DNA of 20,678 bases, taken from assembly GCF_964259225.1 (NCBI RefSeq), contig NZ_CAXVKN010000041.1; one strand, given 5' to 3'. A program made the translations under genes and the position numbers. Of this stretch, positions 1 to 7,555 are shown one piece after another. This DNA is from Catenibacterium mitsuoka_A (GTDB lineage: Bacteria > Bacillota_I > Bacilli_A > Erysipelotrichales > Coprobacillaceae). The notes below the pieces were generated by a model. That model made no database searches. It worked only from the letters and a program-made list of their open reading frames with translations, and was not told the origin of the DNA. Numbering within the stretch: the first letter of the stretch is position 1; every line of letters starts with the position of its first letter.

Positions 1-17
1 AACCTCCCCTGGAGGTT
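1..17. other. Short hairpin at window edge
   Basis: A 7-bp perfect stem (AACCTCC paired with GGAGGTT) closes a three-base loop. No T-run follows it, so it is not a canonical intrinsic terminator. It may belong to the 3' end of a gene left of the window. The sequence alone does not say more. Confidence 0.4.
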
Positions 18-31
18 ATAGTTTAACACGG

Positions 32-69
32 CAAGTTGATATTGTCCCAATTGGGACAATATCAACTTG
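32..69. repeat. 38-bp perfect palindrome
   Basis: Two 19-base arms meet with no spacer at CCAATTGG (centre between 50 and 51), and every base pairs. As RNA it would form a very stable 17-bp hairpin with an AATT loop; as DNA it could be a dimer-binding site or a cruciform. It lies between the edge hairpin and the terminator at 107-129, upstream of the tgt promoter. It lacks a U-tract, so it is not an ordinary terminator. Function unknown. Confidence 0.9.
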
Positions 70-106
70 GATACATTAAGACATTATCATATTGGAATCA
101 GATAAG

Positions 107-129
107 AAAGGGGAGCTTTCCCCTTTTTT
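107..129 (+). terminator. Intrinsic terminator of the upstream unit
   Basis: An 8-bp stem (AAAGGGGA paired with TTCCCCTT-type bases at 119-126) closes a GCTT tetraloop and is followed by a run of T. It ends transcription arriving from left of the window, just before the tgt promoter begins at 131. Confidence 0.8.
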
Positions 130-130
130 A

Positions 131-159
131 TTGATTTAATGCGTATTTTTTCGTATAAT
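131..159 (+). promoter_or_regulatory. Sigma-A promoter of the tgt-queA-queH operon
   Basis: TTGATT (131-136) and a perfect TATAAT (154-159) are separated by 17 bp. Transcription would begin near 166, leaving about 18 nt of leader before the ATG at 184. That leader is too short for a preQ1 riboswitch. The upstream in-frame ATG at 139 lies inside this promoter, which rules it out as the start. Confidence 0.8.
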
Positions 160-183
160 ATCCAAGGTTATCGAGGTGATAAA

Positions 184-1317
184 ATGAAAGATTTTTGGTA
201 TGAATGTAAACACGTATGTAAACAGACAGGCGCAAGATATGGGATTCTTCATACACCACATGGTGATGTAGAAACACCTATGTTCATGCCTGTAGGAACA
301 CTGGCAACAGTAAAAGGTATTTCTCCTGAACAGCTTAAAGAAATGGGCTCTCAGGTTGTACTTGCGAATACTTATCATTTATGGTTAAGACCAGGAAGTG
401 ATATTGTAAGAGATGCAGGCGGGCTTCATCAGTTCATGAACTATGATGGACCTATTCTTACAGACTCTGGAGGATTCCAGGTATTCTCATTAGGTAAGAC
501 ACGTAAGATTGAAGAAGAAGGTGTTACCTTCAAGAGTATTGTGGATGGTTCTAAGCTATTCTTATCTCCTGAAAAGTCTATCGCAATTCAGGAGGATCTA
601 GGTGCTGATATTATTATGAGTTTTGATGAATGTGCACCTTATCCATGTACTCATGATTATATGAAGAACTCTGTAGAAAGAACATTAAGATGGGCTAAGA
701 GAGGTCAGGAAGCACATAAGAGAGAAGACCAGGCTTTATTTGGTATTGTCCAGGGTGGTGAGTTTGCGGATTTACGTGAACTAAGTGCTAAGACTTTAGT
801 TGATATGGATTTCCCTGGTTATTCTATTGGTGGTACTTCTGTAGGTGAACCTAAACCAATCATGTATAAGATGATTGAAGATAGTGTTAAGTGGTTACCT
901 GAAGATAAGCCTAGATATTTAATGGGTGTAGGTAATCCTATTGATTTAATTGAAGGTGCTATGAGAGGTATTGATATGTTTGACTGTGTACTTCCTACAC
1001 GTGTTGCAAGACATGGTGCACTTATGACACATCATGGACGTATGAATATCAATAATGAAAAGTATAAACGTGACTTTACTCCTATTGATGATAAGTGTCA
1101 TTGTTATGCATGTAGAAATTATACAAGAGCTTATTTAAGACATCTTCACAAGTGTGATGAAATCTTTGGTAAGTCTTTATTATCTATTCACAATGTTGCA
1201 TTCTTATTAGATCTTGCAGCAGATATTAGAAAAGCAATTCAAGAAGACCGTTTAGCTGATTTTAAGGAAGAATTCTTAGAACAGTATGGTCGTGATGTTT
1301 ATGAAAGGGCGTTTTAG
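184..1317 (+). CDS. tgt: tRNA-guanine transglycosylase
   Basis: Exchanges guanine-34 in GUN-anticodon tRNAs for a 7-deazaguanine, normally preQ1 in bacteria; acts in the cytoplasm. The 377-residue length matches the family. Visible motifs are the base-recognition site DSGGFQVFSL, the loop YSIGGTSVGEP, the nucleophile region FDCVLPTR, and a zinc site made of the CHCYAC cysteines with the later SIHN histidine. The V in SVGE is the bacterial residue, where eukaryotic queuine enzymes carry G, so preQ1 use is inferred. I place the start at 184, not at the longer in-frame ATG 139, because GAGGTGAT at 173-180 sits at ideal spacing and the promoter covers 131-159. First gene of an operon with queA (4-nt gap) and queH. 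Confidence 0.97.
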   Translation: MKDFWYECKHVCKQTGARYGILHTPHGDVETPMFMPVGTLATVKGISPEQLKEMGSQVVLANTYHLWLRPGSDIVRDAGGLHQFMNYDGPILTDSGGFQVFSLGKTRKIEEEGVTFKSIVDGSKLFLSPEKSIAIQEDLGADIIMSFDECAPYPCTHDYMKNSVERTLRWAKRGQEAHKREDQALFGIVQGGEFADLRELSAKTLVDMDFPGYSIGGTSVGEPKPIMYKMIEDSVKWLPEDKPRYLMGVGNPIDLIEGAMRGIDMFDCVLPTRVARHGALMTHHGRMNINNEKYKRDFTPIDDKCHCYACRNYTRAYLRHLHKCDEIFGKSLLSIHNVAFLLDLAADIRKAIQEDRLADFKEEFLEQYGRDVYERAF

Positions 1318-1321
1318 TTTT

Positions 1322-2347
1322 ATGGATATTGAATTATTTGATTATGATCTTCCAGAGGAATTAATTGCACAGACACCATTAAAGAAACGTGATACTTCAC
1401 GTTTAATGGTTCTAGATAAAGAAACAGGAGATGTTGAACATAAACATTTCTATGATATTCTCGATTATCTAAAGCCTGGTGATGTGCTTGTAAGAAATAA
1501 TACAAAGGTTATTCCAGCACGTCTTTATGGTCTTAAGGAAGAAACTGGTGGACATGTAGAAGTTCTTTTATTAAAGGATCTTCATGATGATTTATGGGAA
1601 TGTTTAGTAGGTAATGCGAAGATTGTAAAGCTAGGTACTGTGATTACTTTTGGTGATGGTCGTTTAAAGGCTCAGTGTACTGAAATCAGAGAAGAAGGTA
1701 TTCGTATCTTCAAGATGATTTATGATGGAATTTTCTATGAAATTCTTGATCAGTTAGGTATTATGCCTTTACCACCATATATTAAAGAAAAGTTAAATGA
1801 TCCTGATCGTTATCAGACAGTCTATGCAAAGGTAGAAGGTAGTGCTGCTGCCCCTACTGCAGGCTTACATTTTACTGAAGAATTACTTCAGAAAGTAAGA
1901 GAAAAAGGGGTTGAAATCCTAGATGTGACTTTACATGTTGGTTTAGGTACATTTAGACCTGTTAAGGTAGAAAATGTATTAGAACATCATATGCATAGTG
2001 AATATTATGAAATCAGTGAAGAAGTCGCTGAAAAATTAAATCAGGCTAAAAAAGAAGGTAGACGTATTATTGCGGTGGGTACTACTTCTTGCCGTACACT
2101 AGAAGCCAACCATTCTAAATATGGATGCTTCAAAGCAACTCATGAAAATACAAATATCTTTATTTATCCTGGTTATACATTTACTGGTATTGATGCATTG
2201 ATCACAAACTTCCATCTTCCTAAATCTACATTAGTGATGCTTGTAAGTGCTCTTGCAGGTAGAGAACATATCTTAAATGCCTATAAGATTGCAGTGAATG
2301 AAAAGTATCGTTTCTTCTCATTTGGTGATGCAATGTTTATTCACTAA
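1322..2347 (+). CDS. queA: S-adenosylmethionine:tRNA ribosyltransferase-isomerase
   Basis: Transfers and isomerises the ribosyl group of S-adenosylmethionine onto preQ1 in tRNA, giving epoxyqueuosine. The 341-residue length equals that of Bacillus QueA. Family signatures include the N-terminal FDYDLPEELIAQTP, RNNTKVIPARL, the central EGSAAAPTAGLHFT and the C-terminal ITNFHLPKSTL. An in-frame ATG exists at 1286 inside tgt, but homology begins at MDIELFDYDLP, so 1322 is preferred; a modest site (GAAAGGG, 1303-1309) precedes it. The stop codon TAA shares its last base with the queH ATG, pointing to translational coupling. Confidence 0.97.
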   Translation: MDIELFDYDLPEELIAQTPLKKRDTSRLMVLDKETGDVEHKHFYDILDYLKPGDVLVRNNTKVIPARLYGLKEETGGHVEVLLLKDLHDDLWECLVGNAKIVKLGTVITFGDGRLKAQCTEIREEGIRIFKMIYDGIFYEILDQLGIMPLPPYIKEKLNDPDRYQTVYAKVEGSAAAPTAGLHFTEELLQKVREKGVEILDVTLHVGLGTFRPVKVENVLEHHMHSEYYEISEEVAEKLNQAKKEGRRIIAVGTTSCRTLEANHSKYGCFKATHENTNIFIYPGYTFTGIDALITNFHLPKSTLVMLVSALAGREHILNAYKIAVNEKYRFFSFGDAMFIH

Positions 2348-2976
2348 TGAAACAGAATTATCGTTTAGTGATGTTGGAGACTCTTAAACATTTAGAAGGA
2401 CGTCCAAAGTTATTGCTTCATGCATGCTGTGGTCCTTGTTCTTCTAATGTGATTAAAGAGTTATGTCAGTACTTTGATATTACTATTTATTATACAAATA
2501 GTAATATCTACCCTGCTGATGAGTATCATCGTCGTGAATCTGAATTAGAAAGATTTGTGAAAGAGTTCAATGATAAAGAGAACCAGAATGTACAAGTGGT
2601 AGAAGACACCTATGATCCTGAAGAATATTTAACGCATATTGCGCCATATAAGGATACTGGGGAAAAGGGCTACCGCTGTTATGTGTGTTATAAGGTAAGA
2701 ATAGAGAAAGCAAGAGATTATGCTAGAATGCATGGTTTTGATTATTGGACAACTGTGTTGTCTGTTTCTCCTCATAAGAATAGCCAATGGATCAATGAGA
2801 TTGGTGATGATTTAGATCTAGAGACACCAAAATTCCTTCATAGTGATTTTAAGAAGGATAATGGTTATTTGAAATCAACACGTATGAGTGATGAATATCA
2901 TATGTATAGACAGAACTACTGTGGCTGTGTTTATAGCTATCAGGAAATGCTAGAAAGAGAAAAAACAGACCTCTAA
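2347..2976 (+). CDS. queH: Epoxyqueuosine reductase QueH (DUF208 family)
   Basis: Performs the last step of queuosine synthesis, reducing epoxyqueuosine to queuosine in tRNA. It is the cobalamin-independent alternative to QueG. The 209 residues carry the family's cysteine pattern: vicinal C27-C28 in HACCGPC, C111 and C114 in RCYVCYK, and C192/C194 in NYCGC near the C-terminus. The first two pairs are the iron-sulfur/iron site in this family and the last is a probable redox pair. Other signatures are YYTNSNIYPADEYHRR and SVSPHKNSQWIN. The ATG overlaps the queA stop by one base. The 3' end runs into the bidirectional terminator and overlaps the convergent aminotransferase gene by 4 bp. Confidence 0.95.
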   Translation: MKQNYRLVMLETLKHLEGRPKLLLHACCGPCSSNVIKELCQYFDITIYYTNSNIYPADEYHRRESELERFVKEFNDKENQNVQVVEDTYDPEEYLTHIAPYKDTGEKGYRCYVCYKVRIEKARDYARMHGFDYWTTVLSVSPHKNSQWINEIGDDLDLETPKFLHSDFKKDNGYLKSTRMSDEYHMYRQNYCGCVYSYQEMLEREKTDL

Positions 2977-2991
2977 TGAGATCTGTTTTTT
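2960..2991. terminator. Bidirectional terminator between queH and aminotransferase
   Basis: AAAAAACAGA (2960-2969) pairs with TCTGTTTTTT (2982-2991), and inner pairs extend the stem. The A-run and T-run make it functional in both directions. The stop codons of both convergent genes lie inside it. Confidence 0.85.
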
Positions 2992-4151
2992 AAGTTATCT
3001 AAGAATAGTTTAATCTTCTCAGTCGCAATTTTTAATTCTTCTAGTGAGTATGCATAAGAGACACGGATAAATCCTTCTCCAGCATCACCAAAGGCTGTAC
3101 CTGGTACACAGGCTACCTTCTGATCATTTAATAGTTCTTCACAGAATTCTTCAGATGTAAGTCCTGTAGAACGGATACATGGGAATACATAGAAAGCACC
3201 CATTGGGTTAAATGTATGAAGTCCCATATCATTAAATGTTTTTACAAGGAAGTTTCTACGTGAGAGATAAGAGGCTCTCATTTCTTCTACTTCTTTATCA
3301 CAATGTCTCAGTCCATCTATTGCACCATATTGTGCACCAGTAGGTGCTGACATGATAATATACTGATGAATCTTACACATTGCCTTAGAGAGTACTGGGT
3401 TTGCAAGGACATAGCCTAATCTCCAGCCTGTCATAGCATAAGCTTTAGAGAAACCATTGATGACAACAATCTGATCTCTGATTTCTGGGAATGAAGCTAA
3501 TGTACAGAATGGTTCTTCATAGCTTAATTCTGCATAGATTTCATCCGATATAACAATAATACCTGATTCCTTAATAATAGGTACAAGTTTCTCATAGTCT
3601 TCTCTTGTCATTGCCCCACCTGTTGGGTTTGAAGGGAAGTTGATCAACATGACCTTTGTCTTTGGTGTAATAGCTGCTTTAAGCTTTTCAGGTGTTAATT
3701 TGAATTCATCTTTTTCTTCTAGATGAATTCTTACAGGTACTCCTCCTGAAAGAATAACACTTGGTTCATAAGCAACATATCCTGGGTCTAAGATAATCAT
3801 TTCATCACCTGGATTCATTAAGGCTCTTACTGCGATATCGATACCTTCTGAACCACCTACAGTCACAATAATTTCATTTTCAGGATCATAATGTACACCA
3901 AAACGACGATAATAATAATTACTAATTTCCTGACGTAATTCTAATAAACCTCTGTTTGCGGTATAGAAAGTACGTCCTTTTTCAATTGAATAGATTGCAG
4001 CTTCTCTAATCTTCCAAGGTGTCGCAAAATCAGGTTCCCCTACACCTAATGAAATAACACCTTCCATCTGATTTGCAAGATCAAAGAACTTACGAATACC
4101 ACTTGGCTTAATAGTTTGTGCTGCAGTACTTAATTTCTTCTCATAATCCAT
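2973..4151 (-). CDS. PLP-dependent class I/II aminotransferase
   Basis: A fold-type I transaminase, probably moving amino groups between amino acids and 2-oxo acids. The 392-residue length is usual. Pyridoxal-phosphate landmarks are NFPSNPTGG (N175), ISDEIYAELSY (D203), the Schiff-base lysine K236 in GFSKAYAMTGWRLGY, and the carboxylate-binding arginine in FIRVSYAYS near the C-terminus. It resembles the aspartate/aromatic (PatA/AraT-like) branch, but substrate cannot be fixed from sequence, so I give no symbol. It is the second gene of an operon: the Lrp-type regulator stops one base before this ATG, and GGTGGTGA inside that gene's end serves as ribosome site. Local control by the regulator is inferred. 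Confidence 0.93.
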   Translation of the reverse strand: MDYEKKLSTAAQTIKPSGIRKFFDLANQMEGVISLGVGEPDFATPWKIREAAIYSIEKGRTFYTANRGLLELRQEISNYYYRRFGVHYDPENEIIVTVGGSEGIDIAVRALMNPGDEMIILDPGYVAYEPSVILSGGVPVRIHLEEKDEFKLTPEKLKAAITPKTKVMLINFPSNPTGGAMTREDYEKLVPIIKESGIIVISDEIYAELSYEEPFCTLASFPEIRDQIVVINGFSKAYAMTGWRLGYVLANPVLSKAMCKIHQYIIMSAPTGAQYGAIDGLRHCDKEVEEMRASYLSRRNFLVKTFNDMGLHTFNPMGAFYVFPCIRSTGLTSEEFCEELLNDQKVACVPGTAFGDAGEGFIRVSYAYSLEELKIATEKIKLFLDNLKNRSH

Positions 4152-4152
4152 T

Positions 4153-4668
4153 TTATGGAGTCACCACCAGTCGCGTATTTTTACCATCTTCATCATCTAC
4201 TAGGACATGTCCATCTGTTTTATATGGCTTTAACACAAATGTTGTTTTTGTTCCTGTAACACCAGGAATACATGCCAATTTAGATGCAACAAAGTGCGCG
4301 ACTTCCTGCATAGTACGACCCTTTACAATGCACATAAAATCATAATCACCAGATAATAAATACATTGTTTCAATTTCTTCGTACTTATAAATGTGTGATG
4401 CAATACGATCATAACCATATTCTCTTTCAGGAATAGCATTAATCTCAATCATCGCAGTCACAAGTTCAGTATTTGTCTTGTCCCAGTTGACAATAGTATG
4501 GTAACCACAAATAATCTTCTCTTTTTCTAGTCTATTTAATCTTTCTACAATGCTGTCTTTAGATTCTGCTAGCGCGGCGGCTAGGTCAGAAACCTTATAT
4601 CTTGCATTTTTCTGTAATAATTGAATTAAAAGACCATCACTCATAGATAAAAGTTCCTTATTATCCAA
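4153..4668 (-). CDS. Lrp/AsnC-family transcriptional regulator
   Basis: A 171-residue leucine-responsive-type regulator. Residues about 5-60 form the AsnC-type helix-turn-helix (VSDLAAALAESKDSIVERLNRL). Residues about 68-150 form the ligand-sensing RAM domain, with the typical YLLSGDYDFMCIVKG. The start is a TTG codon at 4668, chosen because a strong AAAGGAGG (4677-4684) lies 8 nt upstream; the next in-frame ATG (codon 9) has no such site and would clip the N-terminus. The gene is fused transcriptionally to the aminotransferase gene (1-nt gap), so amino-acid-responsive control of that gene, plus autoregulation, is likely but unproven. ATTGTACAAT, a perfect 10-bp palindrome just upstream (4689-4698), is a possible operator. 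Confidence 0.92.
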   Translation of the reverse strand: MDNKELLSMSDGLLIQLLQKNARYKVSDLAAALAESKDSIVERLNRLEKEKIICGYHTIVNWDKTNTELVTAMIEINAIPEREYGYDRIASHIYKYEEIETMYLLSGDYDFMCIVKGRTMQEVAHFVASKLACIPGVTGTKTTFVLKPYKTDGHVLVDDEDGKNTRLVVTP

Positions 4669-4682
4669 CCTTTTGTCCTCCT

Positions 4683-4709
4683 TTGACTATTGTACAATTA
4701 TTTTATAAT
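4683..4709 (+). promoter_or_regulatory. Possible promoter of the lactonase gene
   Basis: TTGACT (4683-4688) and TATAAT (4704-4709) have a short 15-bp spacer. Both hexamers are good but the spacing is poor. The elements overlap the upstream region of the divergent Lrp-type gene, so the two promoters would compete or be co-regulated. Confidence 0.4.
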
Positions 4710-4771
4710 AACGAAACTCATTAGTAAATAGAGAATAATTATGATAAAATATTTTCATATGGAGGTGTCCT

Positions 4772-5806
4772 ATGAAAACGTTTTATGTTGCAAGCTACGG
4801 TAAAGGTGACGATAAAGGAATCTATATCGTTTCTTTTAATGAAGAAACATTGGAATTAAAGAAAATACAACAGATCTTAACTCAAGATTTTCCATCATAT
4901 TTGATTGCGAAGAATAAAGAACTTTATGTATCTTATAAGAATGCGAGATCTAATAATGAAGGTGGAGGATTAGGAAGTTTTAGTATTCATAAGAATGAAT
5001 TGATTCTTAATAATAACTATTCTTCTTCTGGTAGAAGTTATACACATTTATGTATCTCTGATGATAATAAGTATATCTTTGCGGCAAACTATCATGTTGG
5101 TGCAACAGCTGCTTATAAACTAGAAAATTATCGTATTGATCATAAGATCGGGGCTGTGAGACATACTGGTATGGGTCCTGATTTATTAAAGAGACAGACT
5201 GCACCTCATGTCCACAATGTTGGTTTTACACCTGACAGACGTTTCTTATATGCAGTAGATTTAGGTGCTGATAAGATTGTGATGTACAATTATAAAGATG
5301 GTGTTCTTAAAGAAAATACAGATTATACAGTAAATGTTGTACCTGGTTCTGGTCCTAGACATTTGATTTTCTCACAGGATGGGCGTTATGGTTATCTCAT
5401 TAATGAGATTGCGAATAAGATCATGGTCTTTAAATATAATGAGGGTCGTATGAGTTTAGTTCAAGCCATTCATTGTGTTCCACGTCATTTTAAGGGATTT
5501 AATGCAGCTGCCGCAATTCATCTCACAAAGAGTGGAGAACATCTACTTATTTCTAATAGAGGTCATAATTCTATTGCCTTATATAGAGTCAATAAAGAGA
5601 ATGGTAAGATTTCTTTACTTTATATGGTACATACTGGTAAAGAACCTAGAGACTTTAATATTATTGATGATAAGTATGTTATTGTAGGTGCACAGGAAGA
5701 TAATAAGCTTCAGGTACTTACTTTTGATGAAGAGAATGAAAAGCTATTGATGACAGATTCTGAATTAGAGATTCCTGCACCTGTATGCGTATGTGTTGAA
5801 GATTGA
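4772..5806 (+). CDS. Lactonase-family beta-propeller protein (YbhE-like, putative 6-phosphogluconolactonase)
   Basis: A 344-residue member of the family that includes E. coli 6-phosphogluconolactonase (YbhE/Pgl), a seven-bladed propeller. Recurrent blade motifs are visible: APHVHNVGFTPDRRFLYAVD, LGADKIVMY, GSGPRHLIFSQDGRYGYLIN and AAIHLTKSGEHLLISNRGHN. The likely reaction is hydrolysis of 6-phosphogluconolactone in the oxidative pentose phosphate pathway. Family members also act on other lactones, and no glucose-6-phosphate dehydrogenase gene is nearby, so the substrate stays open. It has no signal peptide and is cytoplasmic. ATG 4772 is preceded by GGAGGTG (4761-4767). The gene is monocistronic, ending in its own terminator at 5799-5825. 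Confidence 0.88.
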   Translation: MKTFYVASYGKGDDKGIYIVSFNEETLELKKIQQILTQDFPSYLIAKNKELYVSYKNARSNNEGGGLGSFSIHKNELILNNNYSSSGRSYTHLCISDDNKYIFAANYHVGATAAYKLENYRIDHKIGAVRHTGMGPDLLKRQTAPHVHNVGFTPDRRFLYAVDLGADKIVMYNYKDGVLKENTDYTVNVVPGSGPRHLIFSQDGRYGYLINEIANKIMVFKYNEGRMSLVQAIHCVPRHFKGFNAAAAIHLTKSGEHLLISNRGHNSIALYRVNKENGKISLLYMVHTGKEPRDFNIIDDKYVIVGAQEDNKLQVLTFDEENEKLLMTDSELEIPAPVCVCVED

Positions 5807-5825
5807 GCTTAGCTCAATCTTTTTT
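5799..5825 (+). terminator. Intrinsic terminator of the lactonase gene
   Basis: A 10-bp stem (AAGATTGAGC paired with GCTCAATCTT) closes a TTA loop and runs into a T-tract. The stop codon TGA lies within the left arm. Confidence 0.88.
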
Positions 5826-5882
5826 ATTATATCATTAAGTAATTTAAAGATTCTTTAAGAATAAATATATAGGAGGGTCCTT

Positions 5883-6065
5883 ATGGAAGAATTGATGAGA
5901 AATTTATATTTATTCTTAACAGAAGCAGAGAGAGGTGATGTATTAAGAATACATGTGACTGAAACAGATGAATGTTATGAATTTAGTTATGATGAAGTTA
6001 TGGATATTGTATTCCATAATAGAATTCCAGAAAGATTTAAAAAAGAAGTAGGTCCTAGTAATTAG
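5883..6065 (+). CDS. Small acidic protein of unknown function, 60 residues
   Basis: I do not recognise this protein. A strong AGGAGGG (5871-5877) at good spacing makes it a real gene. It has no signal peptide, membrane segment or cysteine pair (one Cys, in DECYEFSYDE). The composition is acidic and aromatic-rich in the middle with a basic tail (RFKKE); the pattern suggests a helix (residues 1-17), two strands (20-35) and a second helix (36-55), a compact alpha/beta fold. It stands alone between two terminators. A weak A/T-rich inverted repeat (TTAAAGA-T-TCTTTAA, 5844-5858) lies upstream. It converges on noc and shares a bidirectional terminator with it, stopping 3 bp before the noc stop. Confidence 0.75.
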   Translation: MEELMRNLYLFLTEAERGDVLRIHVTETDECYEFSYDEVMDIVFHNRIPERFKKEVGPSN

Positions 6066-6078
6066 GATCTACTTCTTT
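6042..6078. terminator. Bidirectional terminator between the 60-residue gene and noc
   Basis: A 15-bp stem containing one G-T pair (arms 6042-6056 and 6064-6078) closes a 7-base loop. For the minus strand it is followed by a clear T-run; for the plus strand the T-rich tail is interrupted. Both stop codons fall inside it. Confidence 0.85.
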
Positions 6079-6878
6079 ACTTTTAGAGTAATGATGACTT
6101 CGTCATCTGTTTCATTGATGTTTTCTTCTACATCAGTTCCTGCATCAGTAACCATCTTTACTGCCTGATTAATTGTGTTGATTGCGATTTTAACACTTCT
6201 AGAGAATTTACGTACACGTGGTTTTTCTTTTTTAGGTGCTAATAGTTTCGCAATTCTTTTTTCTGTTTCATCGACAGTTAAGTTATGTTCAAGAATCTCC
6301 TTCAACATATTATTTTGTTGTGCTGTATCTTCTAGTTTTAATAAAGCACGGGCATGTCTTTCAGAGATTTCTTTTTTCTTAACTGATTCCTGTACTGTCA
6401 TAGGAAGCTTTAAGAGTCTAAGTTTATTGGCCACTGTAGACTGTTTCTTACCTACTTTTTCAGCGAGCTGGGCTTGTGTTAAACCCTGTGTATCTAGAAT
6501 CTGCTGGTAAGCTAAGGCTTCTTCTATTGCTGAAAGATTTTCTCTTTGAATATTTTCTACTAATGCAGCATTGGCTGTCTGATTGTCATCGAGTTCCTGA
6601 ATGATACATGGCACTTCTGTAATACCTGCTAGTTTGCAGGCACGGTATCTTCTTTCCCCTACAACAATCTGATATTTACCTTCATATTCTCTGACTACAA
6701 TAGGCTGTAAGAGACCATTCTGCATAATAGATTCAGCGAGTTCCTGGATCTTCTCATCTTCAAAATGAGTTCTTGGCTGTTCCTTATTTGCAACAATATC
6801 ATTGATATCTAAGAAACAATAAGCATCTTTAATAACGTTCCTTTTCTTTCTATAAAGGCTTCTTCTTAATTTGTCCAT
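6069..6878 (-). CDS. noc: Nucleoid occlusion protein Noc (ParB-like)
   Basis: A 269-residue ParB-fold protein that in Bacillus binds dispersed DNA sites, uses CTP to slide, and keeps the division septum off the nucleoid. Visible are the CTP-binding GERRYRACKLAG, the ENIQRENLSAIEEALAY box, and a helix-turn-helix ending GKKQSTVANKLRLLKLP. The Q and K in QSTVANK are the Noc-type specificity residues, where ParB has R and T. The C-terminal FSRSVKIAINTINQAVKM also matches Noc. The lysine/arginine-rich start (MDKLRRSLYRKKR) may be the membrane-binding segment. It overlaps rsmG by 29 bp. ATG 6878 has only a weak ribosome site but no alternative start nearby. No soj/spo0J follows. Confidence 0.9.
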   Translation of the reverse strand: MDKLRRSLYRKKRNVIKDAYCFLDINDIVANKEQPRTHFEDEKIQELAESIMQNGLLQPIVVREYEGKYQIVVGERRYRACKLAGITEVPCIIQELDDNQTANAALVENIQRENLSAIEEALAYQQILDTQGLTQAQLAEKVGKKQSTVANKLRLLKLPMTVQESVKKKEISERHARALLKLEDTAQQNNMLKEILEHNLTVDETEKRIAKLLAPKKEKPRVRKFSRSVKIAINTINQAVKMVTDAGTDVEENINETDDEVIITLKVKK

Positions 6879-7554
6879 AGTTTCTTGGGTACTTTGCAGG
6901 TGTTGATTTCACTTTCTTGATCACAATGTTATGACGATGATCATTCTGATCACTTAAAGTAAAAGTAAAATCATCCATCACTTCTCCTCCAAGTACCTTT
7001 ATGCCTCCCTTCGCATCTTTTAATTCTTCAGGGGCTTTGAGTCCTTTTAATGAAAGGAAGTAACCATCTTTCTTCACTAATGGGAGACAAAGTTCATCTA
7101 AGATATTTAATCTTGCAACTGCACGTGCCATGACAATATCAAATGATTCACGATGATCTTTACAGAAATCTTCAGCACGTGATGCAACTGCTTGAATATG
7201 ATCTAATTCTAATTCTTTAAATAAGTGATTCAAGAATGTGATTCTCTTATTCAAAGAATCTACAATAGTGACATTTAATTCTGGATAAACGATTTTAAGT
7301 GGAACTGAAGGGAATCCAGCACCTGCACCTACATCACAGATTGTTTGATTAGAGAATGGGAAATCAAACGCAATTGTAAGAGAATCATAGAAGTGTTTTA
7401 AATAAACACCTTCTCTATCTGTAATAGCGGTTAAGTTCATCTTCTCATTCCATTCTACAAGTATTTCATAATACTTTTCAAACTGTTCAATCTGTTTCTC
7501 TGAAAGCACAATGCCTTTTTCTTCTAAGCTCACAATAAATTCTTGTTGTGTCAT
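6850..7554 (-). CDS. rsmG: 16S rRNA (guanine-N7) methyltransferase
   Basis: Methylates N7 of G527 (E. coli numbering) in the 530 loop of 16S rRNA using S-adenosylmethionine. The 234 residues have the Rossmann motif CDVGAGAGFPSVPLKIVYPE (about 73-92) and the acidic end of strand 2, VTIVDSLNKR (about 95-104). The family motif VMARAVARL (about 140) is also present. GGAGAT just upstream of ATG 7554 is a good ribosome site, and the mnmG stop is one base away, so translation is coupled. Its 3' end overlaps noc by 29 bp, the classical mnmG-rsmG-noc order of Bacillota. Confidence 0.96.
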   Translation of the reverse strand: MTQQEFIVSLEEKGIVLSEKQIEQFEKYYEILVEWNEKMNLTAITDREGVYLKHFYDSLTIAFDFPFSNQTICDVGAGAGFPSVPLKIVYPELNVTIVDSLNKRITFLNHLFKELELDHIQAVASRAEDFCKDHRESFDIVMARAVARLNILDELCLPLVKKDGYFLSLKGLKAPEELKDAKGGIKVLGGEVMDDFTFTLSDQNDHRHNIVIKKVKSTPAKYPRNYGQIKKKPL

Positions 7555-7555
7555 A

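Noticed and set aside
139..183. N-terminal extension of Tgt from the in-frame ATG at 139
   Set aside because: It overlaps the promoter and lacks a ribosome site; the strong GAGGTGAT serves ATG 184, where family homology begins.
160..183. preQ1 riboswitch upstream of tgt
   Set aside because: The predicted leader is only about 18 nt and shows no aptamer pattern.
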